Numbered from the stretch's first letter, positions 1 to 6,381 are shown. The stretch: 7,603 nt of DNA from an uncultured Clostridia bacterium (GCA_947625455.1 CANQOJ010000109.1:1-7603); one strand, 5' to 3'. The notes: generated by a model not told the origin, from the letters alone. Made by a program: numbers and translations.

Positions 1-719
1 CTGTCGAAAAGCACCCCGAAGCCAAGTATTTTGCAGAGATAACCGAGCTTTTCTATGACATAATTTCAGACCGCAAAAATTCCGTTGAAACAAACGTTAT
101 TCTCGGCGCGCTTTCGGCAAAGGCTCTTACAAAATGCGTTGAAAACAAGGACTATGACAATATCCCCGAATCCATACGCCAAATACGAAAACAGCTCCAC
201 AGCGGTGCCGAACTCAAATCTATCGAGAACATAAAGCCGAATTACAGCTTAAAGGTTTCGACAGTCGGGAAGTTTCTTTCATTCTTTGTTCAGAGGGATT
301 TGTTAAGTTTTGTTTCCGATGAGAACGGGAATGTTAGCATTGAACTTTACCATAAGGGCGAAGAGCGCCTTGCGGAAGTTTATAAGGACAAGACTTTCTG
401 GTTAAGAAATGTTGCGCTCAATCTCCTGCTTGAACTCAAAATCCCGCTTGTACCGACAGACAGGACCATATTTGAGAACTTCGCGATTTATGCGGCAACT
501 CTCGCTATGATGAAATACATAGCGGTTGCCGCCGCAGCCATTACCTCAAAATACAGCGGTGAAAGCGTAATGAAGAAAACAGATGAATTTATCACCACGG
601 TCTCGGCTATTATAGTGAGAAATTTCACACATTCTCCCCATAAGGTGGATAAGCTTTTGGAAATGATAAAGCAAGGGAATTTCATGTCGCCGGCGTATTT
701 GGCGCTGTTCCTTGTCTAG
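1..719 (+). CDS. fliB: FliB-like flagellin lysine-N-methylase, C-terminal part (5' end outside window)
   Basis: The reading frame is open from the left edge (first full codon at base 3) to TAG at 717-719, giving 238 visible residues; a TTG near 300 is internal, not the start. The visible part is all helical. It has a YFAEITELFYDIISDR segment followed by a leucine/alanine-rich helix, as in FliB proteins, where a 'llxDRxxslexR' segment precedes a long helix. It ends in a 'H-x-L-LEMIKQGNF-x-AYLALFLV' tail that resembles the usual FliB C-terminus. FliB proteins are about 400 residues and methylate lysines of surface-exposed flagellin; their N-terminal cysteine cluster would lie upstream of this window. 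The match is from memory of the family, no catalytic residue is visible, and no flagellar gene is in view, so another helical protein remains possible. The gene ends 15 bases before repeat copy A and converges with the yaaH-like gene. Confidence 0.6.
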   Translation, partial: VEKHPEAKYFAEITELFYDIISDRKNSVETNVILGALSAKALTKCVENKDYDNIPESIRQIRKQLHSGAELKSIENIKPNYSLKVSTVGKFLSFFVQRDLLSFVSDENGNVSIELYHKGEERLAEVYKDKTFWLRNVALNLLLELKIPLVPTDRTIFENFAIYAATLAMMKYIAVAAAAITSKYSGESVMKKTDEFITTVSAIIVRNFTHSPHKVDKLLEMIKQGNFMSPAYLALFLV

Positions 720-733
720 AAGCGCAGCGCACA

Positions 734-953
734 GCGCAGTATACAGTGGACAGTGGACGCATTATCCGCCTAACGGCGGATAACGCTGTAAACAGTTAAG
801 GTATCCGCTTGCGCGGATAATATTAGATTGTTTTTAAAGGGAAAGAGCGTAAGCCTATCAACGGCTTACGCTCTCCTAATTTAAATACAATCTGAATCCG
901 CCGCGAAGCGGCACCATAACTGTATACTGTACAATGTCCACTGTATACTGCGC
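734..953. repeat. Modular palindromic intergenic element, copy A
   Basis: About 220 bp between two convergent genes. The outer arms 734-752 and 935-953 are a perfect 19-bp inverted repeat containing AGTATACAGTGGAC. Inside, from the left, are a hairpin TTATCCGCC/GGCGGATAA (762-783, loop TAAC), a hairpin TATCCGC/GCGGATA (802-819, loop TTGC), the arm AGATTGTTTTTAAA (825-838), the central hairpin (844-874), the pairing arm TTTAAATACAATCT (880-893, 13 of 14 matching) and a hairpin GCCGC/GCGGC (900-912). The second outer hairpin is absent on the right side. The left end carries tandem heptads, with CAGTGGA repeated at 744-757. No coding potential is seen. Confidence 0.9.
844..874. terminator. Central hairpin of copy A, possible weak terminator
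   Basis: A perfect 12-bp stem, AGAGCGTAAGCC (844-855) with GGCTTACGCTCT (863-874), and a 7-base loop. On the minus strand it is followed by TTCCCTTT, so it could end transcription of the yaaH-like gene, whose stop lies about 90 bases upstream. On the plus strand the following CCTAATTT is a poor U-tract. Termination is inferred; the stem is seen directly. Confidence 0.5.
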
Positions 954-962
954 AGCGCGCAA

Positions 963-2234
963 TCATTGCTTCGCTACTTCAAACGCATTGAGCGCAATAA
1001 GCCTGTTTGGAACATAACAGCGGTTTATTGTCCACCAGCTTGCGCCCGCAAGGTCAAACTCTCCCACAAGCTTCAGTTTTTCGTTAATGCTTCTCGGATC
1101 GTCAAACCAGATAACTTTTCTTACGCCGTTAGATGTGTAGTAAAAATACGGCGTTTGGGTTTTCTCGTCATAGAGTATCTCGGCATTGTTGGCAATAGCG
1201 ATTTCGGTCGCCTCGGCAAATCCTATGCTTCTCGCAGCTGTGCCGCGCATGTACGGCAATGTCCATTCATATCCGTAATTCGGCATTCCCATTATCACCT
1301 TTTCCGACGGCATTTCGCTTACCGCATAGCTTAAAACCTTGCGCACTTCCTCAATAGGCTGAACGGACATAGGCGCGCTGTATGTGTAGCCCCATTCATA
1401 TGTCATGATTATGACATAATCCGCATACCTGCCCTGTACGGGATAATCATGAGATTCGTAGAGTATACCGGGTTGGTCGGCGCGGTATTTCGGCGCAACC
1501 GCTGTTATGAGAACATAATTTCCTCGGTGAAGCCTGTCGGAAAGCGTGCGCAGAAACTCGTTGTAAACCTCTTTGTCATCTGGCGCAATGTACTCCATAT
1601 CAAGATTTACGCCGTAATATCCCTTTCTGTCAAGTTCATACATAATCGAATTTATAAGCCTTTGAGTTGACGAGTCATCTGACAGGATTTGCGACAAAAC
1701 CTCGGTTGAAAATGTACCGTCATATATGTTCGTAACAACCATAAGCGGCATAACCGCGCTTCTTACCGCGCTGTATATCAAATCCTCATCGGGCGGCGAG
1801 ATAAGCTCTCCGCTTGGAGTTACGGAATATGAAAATGGGCTTAGGAATGTCAGAAACGGCACTGCGCAGTTTAATGCGGTTTCGGTTATATTCGGGTAAG
1901 CATAGCCGTTTGTTACGGCAGGACGGCGCACAACCCCGCTTGATACGGGGATATTTACCGTATCGCCCACCTGAAGCGCAATAGGGTTGACGTCGGGATT
2001 TGCATTTAAAAGTTCTTCAAGCGGCACGCCAAATTCCTGCGCGATTGAATACAGCGTCTGATTTTCGCGTATTCTGTAACGCATTATATCCGACATAATG
2101 ACTAAACTCTGCCCTACCGCAAGTCCGCTGTTTAACCTCAGACTGTTGTCTGCGGCAATTCTTCCCGCGGGAATTTGGAACATTCCCGCAAGTCCGCTTA
2201 AGGTATCTCCGCTTTTGACTGTATAAATAAACAT
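963..2234 (-). CDS. yaaH: LysM-LysM-GH18 spore-type glycosidase (YaaH/SleL family)
   Basis: 423 residues. Two LysM peptidoglycan-binding domains occupy about residues 2-47 (YTVKSGDTLSGLA) and 51-96 (YRIRENQTLYSIA). A GH18 TIM barrel follows from about residue 115 to the end. The catalytic strand reads GVNLDMEY (208-215), with E214 as the expected general acid and N210 in place of the first Asp of the classic DxxDxDxE, as is common in YaaH/SleL proteins. Later GH18 landmarks are MTYEWG (277-282), MGMPNYGYEW (315-324) and the C-terminal GASWW (397-401). Family members are N-acetylglucosaminidases that act on spore cortex fragments during germination. There is no signal peptide, as expected for a protein made in the mother cell and deposited on the spore. 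AGGAGG lies 5 bases before the ATG. It starts 18 bases after the amidase gene, so the two are probably cotranscribed. The lytic substrate is inferred from the family. Confidence 0.9.
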   Translation of the reverse strand: MFIYTVKSGDTLSGLAGMFQIPAGRIAADNSLRLNSGLAVGQSLVIMSDIMRYRIRENQTLYSIAQEFGVPLEELLNANPDVNPIALQVGDTVNIPVSSGVVRRPAVTNGYAYPNITETALNCAVPFLTFLSPFSYSVTPSGELISPPDEDLIYSAVRSAVMPLMVVTNIYDGTFSTEVLSQILSDDSSTQRLINSIMYELDRKGYYGVNLDMEYIAPDDKEVYNEFLRTLSDRLHRGNYVLITAVAPKYRADQPGILYESHDYPVQGRYADYVIIMTYEWGYTYSAPMSVQPIEEVRKVLSYAVSEMPSEKVIMGMPNYGYEWTLPYMRGTAARSIGFAEATEIAIANNAEILYDEKTQTPYFYYTSNGVRKVIWFDDPRSINEKLKLVGEFDLAGASWWTINRCYVPNRLIALNAFEVAKQ

Positions 2235-2252
2235 AGCAACCTCCTAATAAAC

Positions 2253-2762
2253 TTAGACCGCAATTTCTTTCCTTGCGCCGATAATATGTATAGGGAAAAT
2301 ATCGGCGTAGCTGTATGTTGACAGCCGTCTGTTGCGCGAATCGTTGGAATGTGCGCAGATAAAGACATTCTGCGGGATTTTCGGGTACAGGACAGCTGAA
2401 ACAATGACGGTATGATAAAATCTGCCCTCGCTGTTTATAAGCTGAATAATATCTCCCCGCTGAATTTCCGACAAATCGACAGCTTCTCCGTAAACGCCCG
2501 TGCCTTTATTTGTAAGCAGAAATTCGCGCAGGAAATTAACGCCCGTCCATGCAGGCGCACGGTCGTCGGAATTTATGTAATACCAGCCGTTTTCCTTCGC
2601 GTAATTCATCACCCCGCACCCCGCGTACATACACTGCGAGATATAATTTGTACAATCCCCGCCTATGTCCGTAAAGTCATAAAACCTCGGATTTCTCGCA
2701 AATGCCCAGTTAAGCGCATAAATAACCGCGGCACGCCTGTCGTAAACCGTCTCTGACAACAT
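2253..2762 (-). CDS. Amidase_6-type putative cysteine hydrolase
   Basis: 169 residues from the ATG at 2762. A TTG codon directly upstream would add one residue, but the ATG with GAGG 9 bases before it is the better start. It opens with YDRRAAVIYALNWAFARNP and then GGDCTNYISQ, the hallmark of the Amidase_6 (PF12671) family. C37 is the probable nucleophile, with H117 (FYHTVIV) and H138 (CAHSND) as candidate catalytic partners. The 'RGDIIQL' segment (102-108) before the first histidine is typical of NlpC/P60-like folds. The domain makes up the whole protein; in other Firmicutes it is often the C-terminal part of a longer protein. No signal peptide or membrane segment is visible. It is first in a two-gene unit with the YaaH-like protein, suggesting a spore or wall role. 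The true substrate is not known for this family. Confidence 0.8.
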   Translation of the reverse strand: MLSETVYDRRAAVIYALNWAFARNPRFYDFTDIGGDCTNYISQCMYAGCGVMNYAKENGWYYINSDDRAPAWTGVNFLREFLLTNKGTGVYGEAVDLSEIQRGDIIQLINSEGRFYHTVIVSAVLYPKIPQNVFICAHSNDSRNRRLSTYSYADIFPIHIIGARKEIAV

Positions 2763-2794
2763 CAATCATCACCTCTTAAGTTATCTTATGCAAC

Positions 2795-3016
2795 TAGAGG
2801 CTAGATGGTGAGAGGCTAGAGGCTAGACATCGTATCTGCTCCGCAGATAATATTAGATTGTTTTGGGAATAAAAAAGCGTACAAAACCTACCGGTTTTAT
2901 ACGCTCTGATAAATTCAAAACAATCTAAATCCTATCCGCCGTAAGGCGGATACCTTTACTGACTACAGCGTTATCCGCCGTAAGGCGGATAATGCGTCCA
3001 CTATACACTATATACT
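2795..3016. repeat. Modular palindromic intergenic element, copy B (hybrid ends)
   Basis: About 220 bp between tandem minus-strand genes. The left end consists of AGAGGCT heptads (2796-2830). Next come the hairpin TATCTGC/GCAGATA (2833-2849), the arm TTAGATTGTTTTG (2853-2865), the central hairpin (2876-2905) and the perfect 13-bp pairing arm CAAAACAATCTAA (2916-2928). Two hairpins follow, TATCCGCC-GTAA-GGCGGATA (2933-2952) and TTATCCGCC-GTAA-GGCGGATAA (2971-2992). The right end, read on the minus strand, is AGTATAT-AGTGTAT-AGTGGAC. Left and right ends are therefore of different types and do not pair, unlike copies A, C and D. The last bases overlap the transaldolase stop codon. No coding potential is seen. 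Confidence 0.9.
2871..2905 (-). terminator. Intrinsic terminator in the core of copy B
   Basis: A 13-bp stem with one G-U-type mismatch (2876-2888 with 2893-2905) and a 4-base loop, followed on the minus strand by six T residues (starting in the last stem pair) and then ATT. It lies about 100 bases beyond the transaldolase stop and is the strongest terminator in the window. It should end the ilvA-ridA-transaldolase transcript. Confidence 0.8.
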
Positions 3017-3658
3017 GGCAGTAAATCCCTCCCAGTCCTTCAAAAAACGTTCAATTCCGTTGTCCGTAAGCGGGTGATTAAGCATTTGAAGCAGTACTTT
3101 CATGGGTACGGTCGCTATGTCACAGCCCATACGCGCCGCTTGTGTGACATGAATGGGGTTTCGGATTGAAGCTGCGATTATCTCGGTTTCAATTGCACTT
3201 GCACTAAAGATGTCAACTATCTCCTCGATAAGGTTCATGCCTTCCATGCCTATGTCGTCAAGCCTGCCAAGAAACGGACTTACATATGTCGCGCCCGCTC
3301 TCGCCGCAAGCAAAGCCTGCGCCGCAGAGAAAACAAGCGTTACATTTGTCTTAATGCCGAGTTTTGTAAGCTGTTTGCAGGCTTTAAGCCCTTCCTCGCA
3401 CATGGGAAGCTTTATAACAATGTTCTTGTTTATTGCCGCAAGCGGCTTAGCTTCTTCAACCATCTTGTCAGCTTCAAGCGAAATTACCTCCGCCGAAATA
3501 GGACCGTCAACAATTGTCGCAATTTCTTTCACAACCTCTTTGAAATCCCTGCCCTCTTTTGCAATAAGCGAGGGATTTGTCGTAACGCCGCAGATTATGC
3601 CCATATCGTTTGCGCGTCTTATCTCGTCGACATTAGCGGTATCAATAAATAACTTCAT
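3008..3658 (-). CDS. tal: Small transaldolase (TalC/FSA-type)
   Basis: 216 residues. The start is the ATG at 3658, which has AAGGAG 7-8 bases upstream; a longer reading from 3685 would begin inside ridA and add nine unconserved residues. The family signatures are FIDTANVDEI (4-13), GVTTNPSLIAKEG (24-36), the Schiff-base lysine K83 in IVIKLPM, GIKTNVTLVFSAAQALLAARAGA (visible in pieces over 101-123), SPFLGRLDDIG (127-137) and IAASIRNP (161-168). It transfers a dihydroxyacetone unit between sugar phosphates in the non-oxidative pentose phosphate pathway. Position 129 is Phe; the fructose-6-phosphate aldolase of this family has Tyr there, so transaldolase activity is more likely. It is the last gene of the ilvA-ridA operon, 13 bases after ridA. 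Its final Ser-Ile-stop codons are written in the end of repeat copy B. Confidence 0.93.
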   Translation of the reverse strand: MKLFIDTANVDEIRRANDMGIICGVTTNPSLIAKEGRDFKEVVKEIATIVDGPISAEVISLEADKMVEEAKPLAAINKNIVIKLPMCEEGLKACKQLTKLGIKTNVTLVFSAAQALLAARAGATYVSPFLGRLDDIGMEGMNLIEEIVDIFSASAIETEIIAASIRNPIHVTQAARMGCDIATVPMKVLLQMLNHPLTDNGIERFLKDWEGFTASI

Positions 3659-3671
3659 ATTTCTCTCCTTT

Positions 3672-4043
3672 TTAAAGTTCAGCAATTACCTCAACTTCGC
3701 ACAGCGCGCCTTTCGGTATCTGCAAACCGCCTACGCATGAACGCGCGGGCTTTTCGGTAAAATACTCCGCATAAACCGCGTTAAACGCCGCAAAGTCGTT
3801 TATGTCCTTTAAATAGCAGTTGGTTTTAACGACCTTTTCAAGCGATGAGCCTGCCGCTTCGAGAACAGCCTTTAAATTCTCGCAGACCTGCTTTGCCTGC
3901 GCTTCTATCCCGCCCTCGACAAGGTTTCCCGTCTTTGGATCAATGGGAATTTGACCGGATGTGTAAACAAGGTTTCCCGTGACCTTTGCCTGTACATATG
4001 GTCCTATTGCCGCCGGGGCATTTTCAGTGTGAATTGTTTTCAT
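3672..4043 (-). CDS. ridA: RidA family enamine/imine deaminase
   Basis: 123 residues, the usual length for RidA (YjgF/YER057c/UK114). Characteristic stretches are the N-terminal APAAIGPY (9-16), YTSGQIPIDP (27-36), NLKAVLEAAG (56-65) and the C-terminal PARSCVGGLQIPKGALCEVE. R101 matches the carboxylate-binding arginine of RidA (Arg105 in the E. coli numbering), C103 the conserved cysteine and E116 the glutamate that activates water. RidA hydrolyses 2-aminoacrylate and 2-aminocrotonate and their imines, the reactive intermediates released by PLP-dependent threonine/serine dehydratases. It lies 29 bases after ilvA, the very enzyme that makes these intermediates. AAGGAGG stands 7 bases before the ATG. 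It forms a trimer in the cytosol in studied relatives. Confidence 0.95.
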   Translation of the reverse strand: MKTIHTENAPAAIGPYVQAKVTGNLVYTSGQIPIDPKTGNLVEGGIEAQAKQVCENLKAVLEAAGSSLEKVVKTNCYLKDINDFAAFNAVYAEYFTEKPARSCVGGLQIPKGALCEVEVIAEL

Positions 4044-4072
4044 AATATGTCCTCCTTAAATTATTGTTCAGC

Positions 4073-5278
4073 TTATTTAATGTAGTCAACAAGCTTATAT
4101 CCCGCATTGATAAGCGCGTTTCTTATCTCTTCGTAATGCTCTGAGTTGCGGGTTTCAAGCTGAATACGCAGAAAACAGCCGTTTATATCCGGGTTTTCGT
4201 CTGCACGCTCATGACGGACTGTCGTTACGTTTCCGCCAAGTTTTGCTATTATCTCCGAAACGCCGAGAAGCTGACCGGGCTTGTCCACAAGTTCAATGTT
4301 CAGCATTCCCGAACGTCCGCTCTTTACAAGACCTCTGCGTATAACTCGGTTAAGTATGGTAACGTCAATGTTGCCGCCAGATACCACGCAAACAACTTTC
4401 TTGCCCTTAACGGGAACTTTGTTGAACATGACCGCCGCAACAGAAACCGCTCCCGCGCCCTCTGCGATAAGCTTCTGCTGTTCAATAAGCGCCAGAATAG
4501 CGCCAGAAATCTCGTCCTCTGTAACCGTTACAATCTCGTCAACATACTGTCTGCAAAGTTCAAATGTATTCTTTCCCGGCTCTTTTACGGCAATTCCGTC
4601 AGCTAATGTCGCTACGCTGTCCAAGCGTTCAATCTTGTCGTCGTTGATAGAATTGAACATAGACGGCGCGCCCGCAGCCTGTACGCCATAGACCTTTATT
4701 TTGGGGTTTAACTGCTTTATTGCGAATGCAACGCCCGAAATAAGCCCGCCCCCGCCTATGGGTACTACAACAGCGTCAACCTCGGGCAAATCGTCAAGTA
4801 TCTCAAGACCTATCGTCCCCTGTCCCGCTATAACATTTTCATCATCAAACGGGTGAATGAACGTATACCCTTTTTCATCGCGCAGGCTTAACGCTTTGTT
4901 GTAAGCGTCGTCATAAACGCCCGGCACAAGGCAAACATCAGCGCCGTAGCCCTTTGTCGCTTCAACCTTTGAGATAGGCGCGCCGTCAGGCAGGCAGATA
5001 AGCGATTTTATGCCCGCTTTTGTTGCCGCAAGCGCAACGCCCTGCGCATGGTTTCCCGCAGAGCAGGCAATAACGCCCTTTTCGCGTTCTTCTGGGGTGA
5101 GCTGGGAAATCTTGTAATATGCCCCGCGCACCTTAAATGAACCCGTCACCTGCAAATTTTCGGGTTTTAAATACACCTCGCACTCGGTGTTTATCTTAGG
5201 CGCTTTTATAAGGTCGGTGTGCCTGATGACCTCTTTTAATATGTGGGATGCTTTGTAAATACTGTCCAAAGTGAGCAT
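4073..5278 (-). CDS. ilvA: Threonine ammonia-lyase, medium form with C-terminal ACT domain
   Basis: 401 residues. The PLP lysine is K49 in TGSFKVRGA. SAGNHAQG (73-80) binds the substrate carboxylate, GGGG (175-178) binds the cofactor phosphate and SGGN (300-303) sits near the pyridine nitrogen, all as in fold-type II serine/threonine dehydratases. A single ACT domain spans about 325-401 (MLNIELVDKPGQLLGV onward). The length and single ACT domain place it with the medium-form enzymes, longer than TdcB but shorter than the E. coli IlvA with its two ACT-like modules. It converts threonine to 2-oxobutanoate and ammonia, and probably serine to pyruvate. It could serve isoleucine synthesis or threonine breakdown, and the sequence does not settle which. 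GGAGG lies 7 bases before the ATG. It is first in an operon with ridA and a transaldolase, and its short leader leaves no room for a T-box or attenuator. Confidence 0.95.
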   Translation of the reverse strand: MLTLDSIYKASHILKEVIRHTDLIKAPKINTECEVYLKPENLQVTGSFKVRGAYYKISQLTPEEREKGVIACSAGNHAQGVALAATKAGIKSLICLPDGAPISKVEATKGYGADVCLVPGVYDDAYNKALSLRDEKGYTFIHPFDDENVIAGQGTIGLEILDDLPEVDAVVVPIGGGGLISGVAFAIKQLNPKIKVYGVQAAGAPSMFNSINDDKIERLDSVATLADGIAVKEPGKNTFELCRQYVDEIVTVTEDEISGAILALIEQQKLIAEGAGAVSVAAVMFNKVPVKGKKVVCVVSGGNIDVTILNRVIRRGLVKSGRSGMLNIELVDKPGQLLGVSEIIAKLGGNVTTVRHERADENPDINGCFLRIQLETRNSEHYEEIRNALINAGYKLVDYIK

Positions 5279-5317
5279 TGTATTCCCTCCAGTAGTTTTA
5301 ATATATTACCATATCCT

Positions 5318-5346
5318 ATTATACAACGTTATTTGTAATTTGTCAA
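5318..5346 (-). promoter_or_regulatory. Sigma-A promoter of the ilvA-ridA-transaldolase operon
   Basis: On the minus strand, TTGACA (5346-5341), a 17-base spacer and TATAAT (5323-5318), a perfect consensus. The start site is expected near 5311, giving a leader of about 33 bases. The -35 box is the outermost sequence of repeat copy C. Confidence 0.88.
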
Positions 5347-5569
5347 GTAGAAGCTAGACGCATTATCCGCCTTACGGCGGATAACGCTATAAGAGGCTAG
5401 AGGCTAGACATGGAATCCGCTGACGCGGATAATATTAGATTGTTTTGGGATTAAACGTGCGTATGCAACCGATAGGTTTACGCTCTAATAATTCAAAAAC
5501 AATCTTAATCGTCCGCGCAAGCGGACACCATGTCTAGCCTCTAGCCTCTTAATCTCTAGCCTCTTGACA
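5341..5569. repeat. Modular palindromic intergenic element, copy C, between divergent promoters
   Basis: About 229 bp if the outer TGTCAAG/CTTGACA pair is counted. From the left: AGAAGCTAGAC, the hairpin TTATCCGCC/GGCGGATAA (5363-5384, loop TTAC), heptads AGAGGCT-AGAGGCT-AGACATGG, the hairpin ATCCGC/GCGGAT (5415-5430), the arm AGATTGTTTT (5437-5446), a decayed central hairpin (about 5453-5487), the pairing arm AAAACAATCT (5496-5505), the hairpin GTCCGC-GCAA-GCGGAC (5511-5526) and mirrored heptads. Bases 5390-5413 and 5528-5551 are a perfect 24-bp inverted repeat. The outer hairpin is present only on the left. No coding potential is seen. Confidence 0.9.
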
Positions 5570-5592
5570 AATAGGGCAATTTGTGCTAAAAT
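5564..5592 (+). promoter_or_regulatory. Sigma-A promoter of thrH
   Basis: TTGACA (5564-5569), a 17-base spacer and TAAAAT (5587-5592), with TG one base upstream of the -10 (an extended -10). The start site is expected near 5599, giving a leader of about 38 bases. The -35 box begins exactly where the AGAGGCT-type heptads of repeat copy C end. Confidence 0.88.
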
Positions 5593-5636
5593 AGGAGATG
5601 TCCAAACGGATAGACATGAAAGGAGACTAAAACCAA

Positions 5637-6242
5637 ATGTACATAACTTGTTTAGACTTGGAGGGCGTGCTTGTTCCCGAAATCTGGATTGCATTCGCAA
5701 ATGAAACGGGCATTCCCGAATTAAAGCGCACAACTCGCGATGAACCCGATTATGACAAGCTTATGAAATTCCGCATAGGCATTTTAAAGGAGCATGGTCT
5801 GGGGCTTAAGGAGATACGACAGACGATTGAAAAGATTGAACCCATGGACGGCGCAAAGGAGTTTCTTGACGAGCTTCGCGAACTTTCGCAGGTCATAATC
5901 ATCAGCGACACGTTCACGCAGTTTGCCGCGCCGCTTATGAAGAAATTAGGTCAGCCTACTATTTTCTGCAACACGCTTGAAGTTGCTGAAAACGGCGAGA
6001 TTACGGGGTATAAAATGCGCGTTGAAAAGTCAAAACTTACAACAGTAAAGGCGCTTCAGTCGATAGGCTTTGAAACCATTGCGGGCGGCGACAGCTTTAA
6101 CGATTTAGGCATGATCAACGCGTCAAAGTTCGGATTTCTATTCCGCTCAACCGACCAAATCAAGAAAGACAACCCCAACTTGCCCGCGTTTGAGGACTAT
6201 GGGGAGCTGCTGAAATTCTTAAAAGATTGCTTAAAAAAATGA
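5637..6242 (+). CDS. thrH: ThrH: phosphoserine phosphatase/homoserine phosphotransferase family HAD protein
   Basis: 201 residues, very close to the Pseudomonas ThrH pattern: CLDLEGVLVPEIWIAFA (5-21), TTRDEPDYDKLM (32-43), SDTF (90-93) and GGDSFND (150-156). HAD motifs: D7 is the nucleophile (DLE rather than DxD), S90 is motif II, a lysine at 131 or 133 is motif III and D152/D156 are motif IV. Characterised ThrH dephosphorylates phosphoserine and can pass the phosphate to homoserine, so it can feed serine or threonine synthesis. It is divergent from ilvA, which consumes those amino acids, so a shared threonine/serine role is likely. AGGAG sits 11 bases before the ATG, slightly farther than usual. 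It has its own promoter and terminator. The substrate in this organism is inferred from the family. Confidence 0.93.
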   Translation: MYITCLDLEGVLVPEIWIAFANETGIPELKRTTRDEPDYDKLMKFRIGILKEHGLGLKEIRQTIEKIEPMDGAKEFLDELRELSQVIIISDTFTQFAAPLMKKLGQPTIFCNTLEVAENGEITGYKMRVEKSKLTTVKALQSIGFETIAGGDSFNDLGMINASKFGFLFRSTDQIKKDNPNLPAFEDYGELLKFLKDCLKK

Positions 6243-6258
6243 TTGCATGAAATTATAG

Positions 6259-6296
6259 GAGCGCAAATTACCGTAAGGGTTGTTTGCGCTCTTTTT
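6259..6296 (+). terminator. Intrinsic terminator of thrH
   Basis: GAGCGCAAA (6259-6267) pairs with TTTGCGCTC (6283-6291), with an inner ACC/GGT pairing, followed by TTTTT (6292-6296). It begins 17 bases after the thrH stop. The stem resembles the GAGCGTAAA...TTTACGCTC core of the palindromic repeats. Confidence 0.88.
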
Positions 6297-6318
6297 CTAT
6301 GAAATTTGAAAAAATTTG

Positions 6319-6347
6319 TTGACAAAATTTTTAAATCGCTTTATAAT
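6319..6347 (+). promoter_or_regulatory. Sigma-A promoter of the VanY-like gene
   Basis: TTGACA (6319-6324), a 17-base spacer and TATAAT (6342-6347), a perfect consensus in a very A/T-rich stretch directly after the thrH terminator. The expected start is near 6354, about 28 bases before the ATG. Confidence 0.9.
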
Positions 6348-6381
6348 ATATTTATAACTTAATATAAAGGGGCAGTACATA

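Noticed and set aside
734..953. Direct-repeat and palindrome pattern considered as a CRISPR array, riboswitch or group II intron.
   Set aside because: There is no regular spacer pattern, no reverse transcriptase or domain V motif, and copies occur between genes of unrelated function and orientation.
2782..2810. Possible sporulation (sigma-K-like) promoter before the amidase gene: GCATAAGATA with an AC 15-16 bases upstream on the minus strand.
   Set aside because: The start site it implies (about 2775) would fall on the ribosome binding site, and the -35 part is only two bases. No convincing promoter is visible for this gene pair, so its transcript may start inside copy B or read through.
3153..3740. 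195-codon plus-strand reading frame opposite the transaldolase and ridA genes.
   Set aside because: It is the complement of two clear, conserved genes and has a low-complexity Ser/Ala-rich product typical of antisense frames.
4281..4691. 136-codon plus-strand frame opposite ilvA.
   Set aside because: It is antisense to conserved catalytic and ACT-domain sequence of ilvA, and no family is recognisable.
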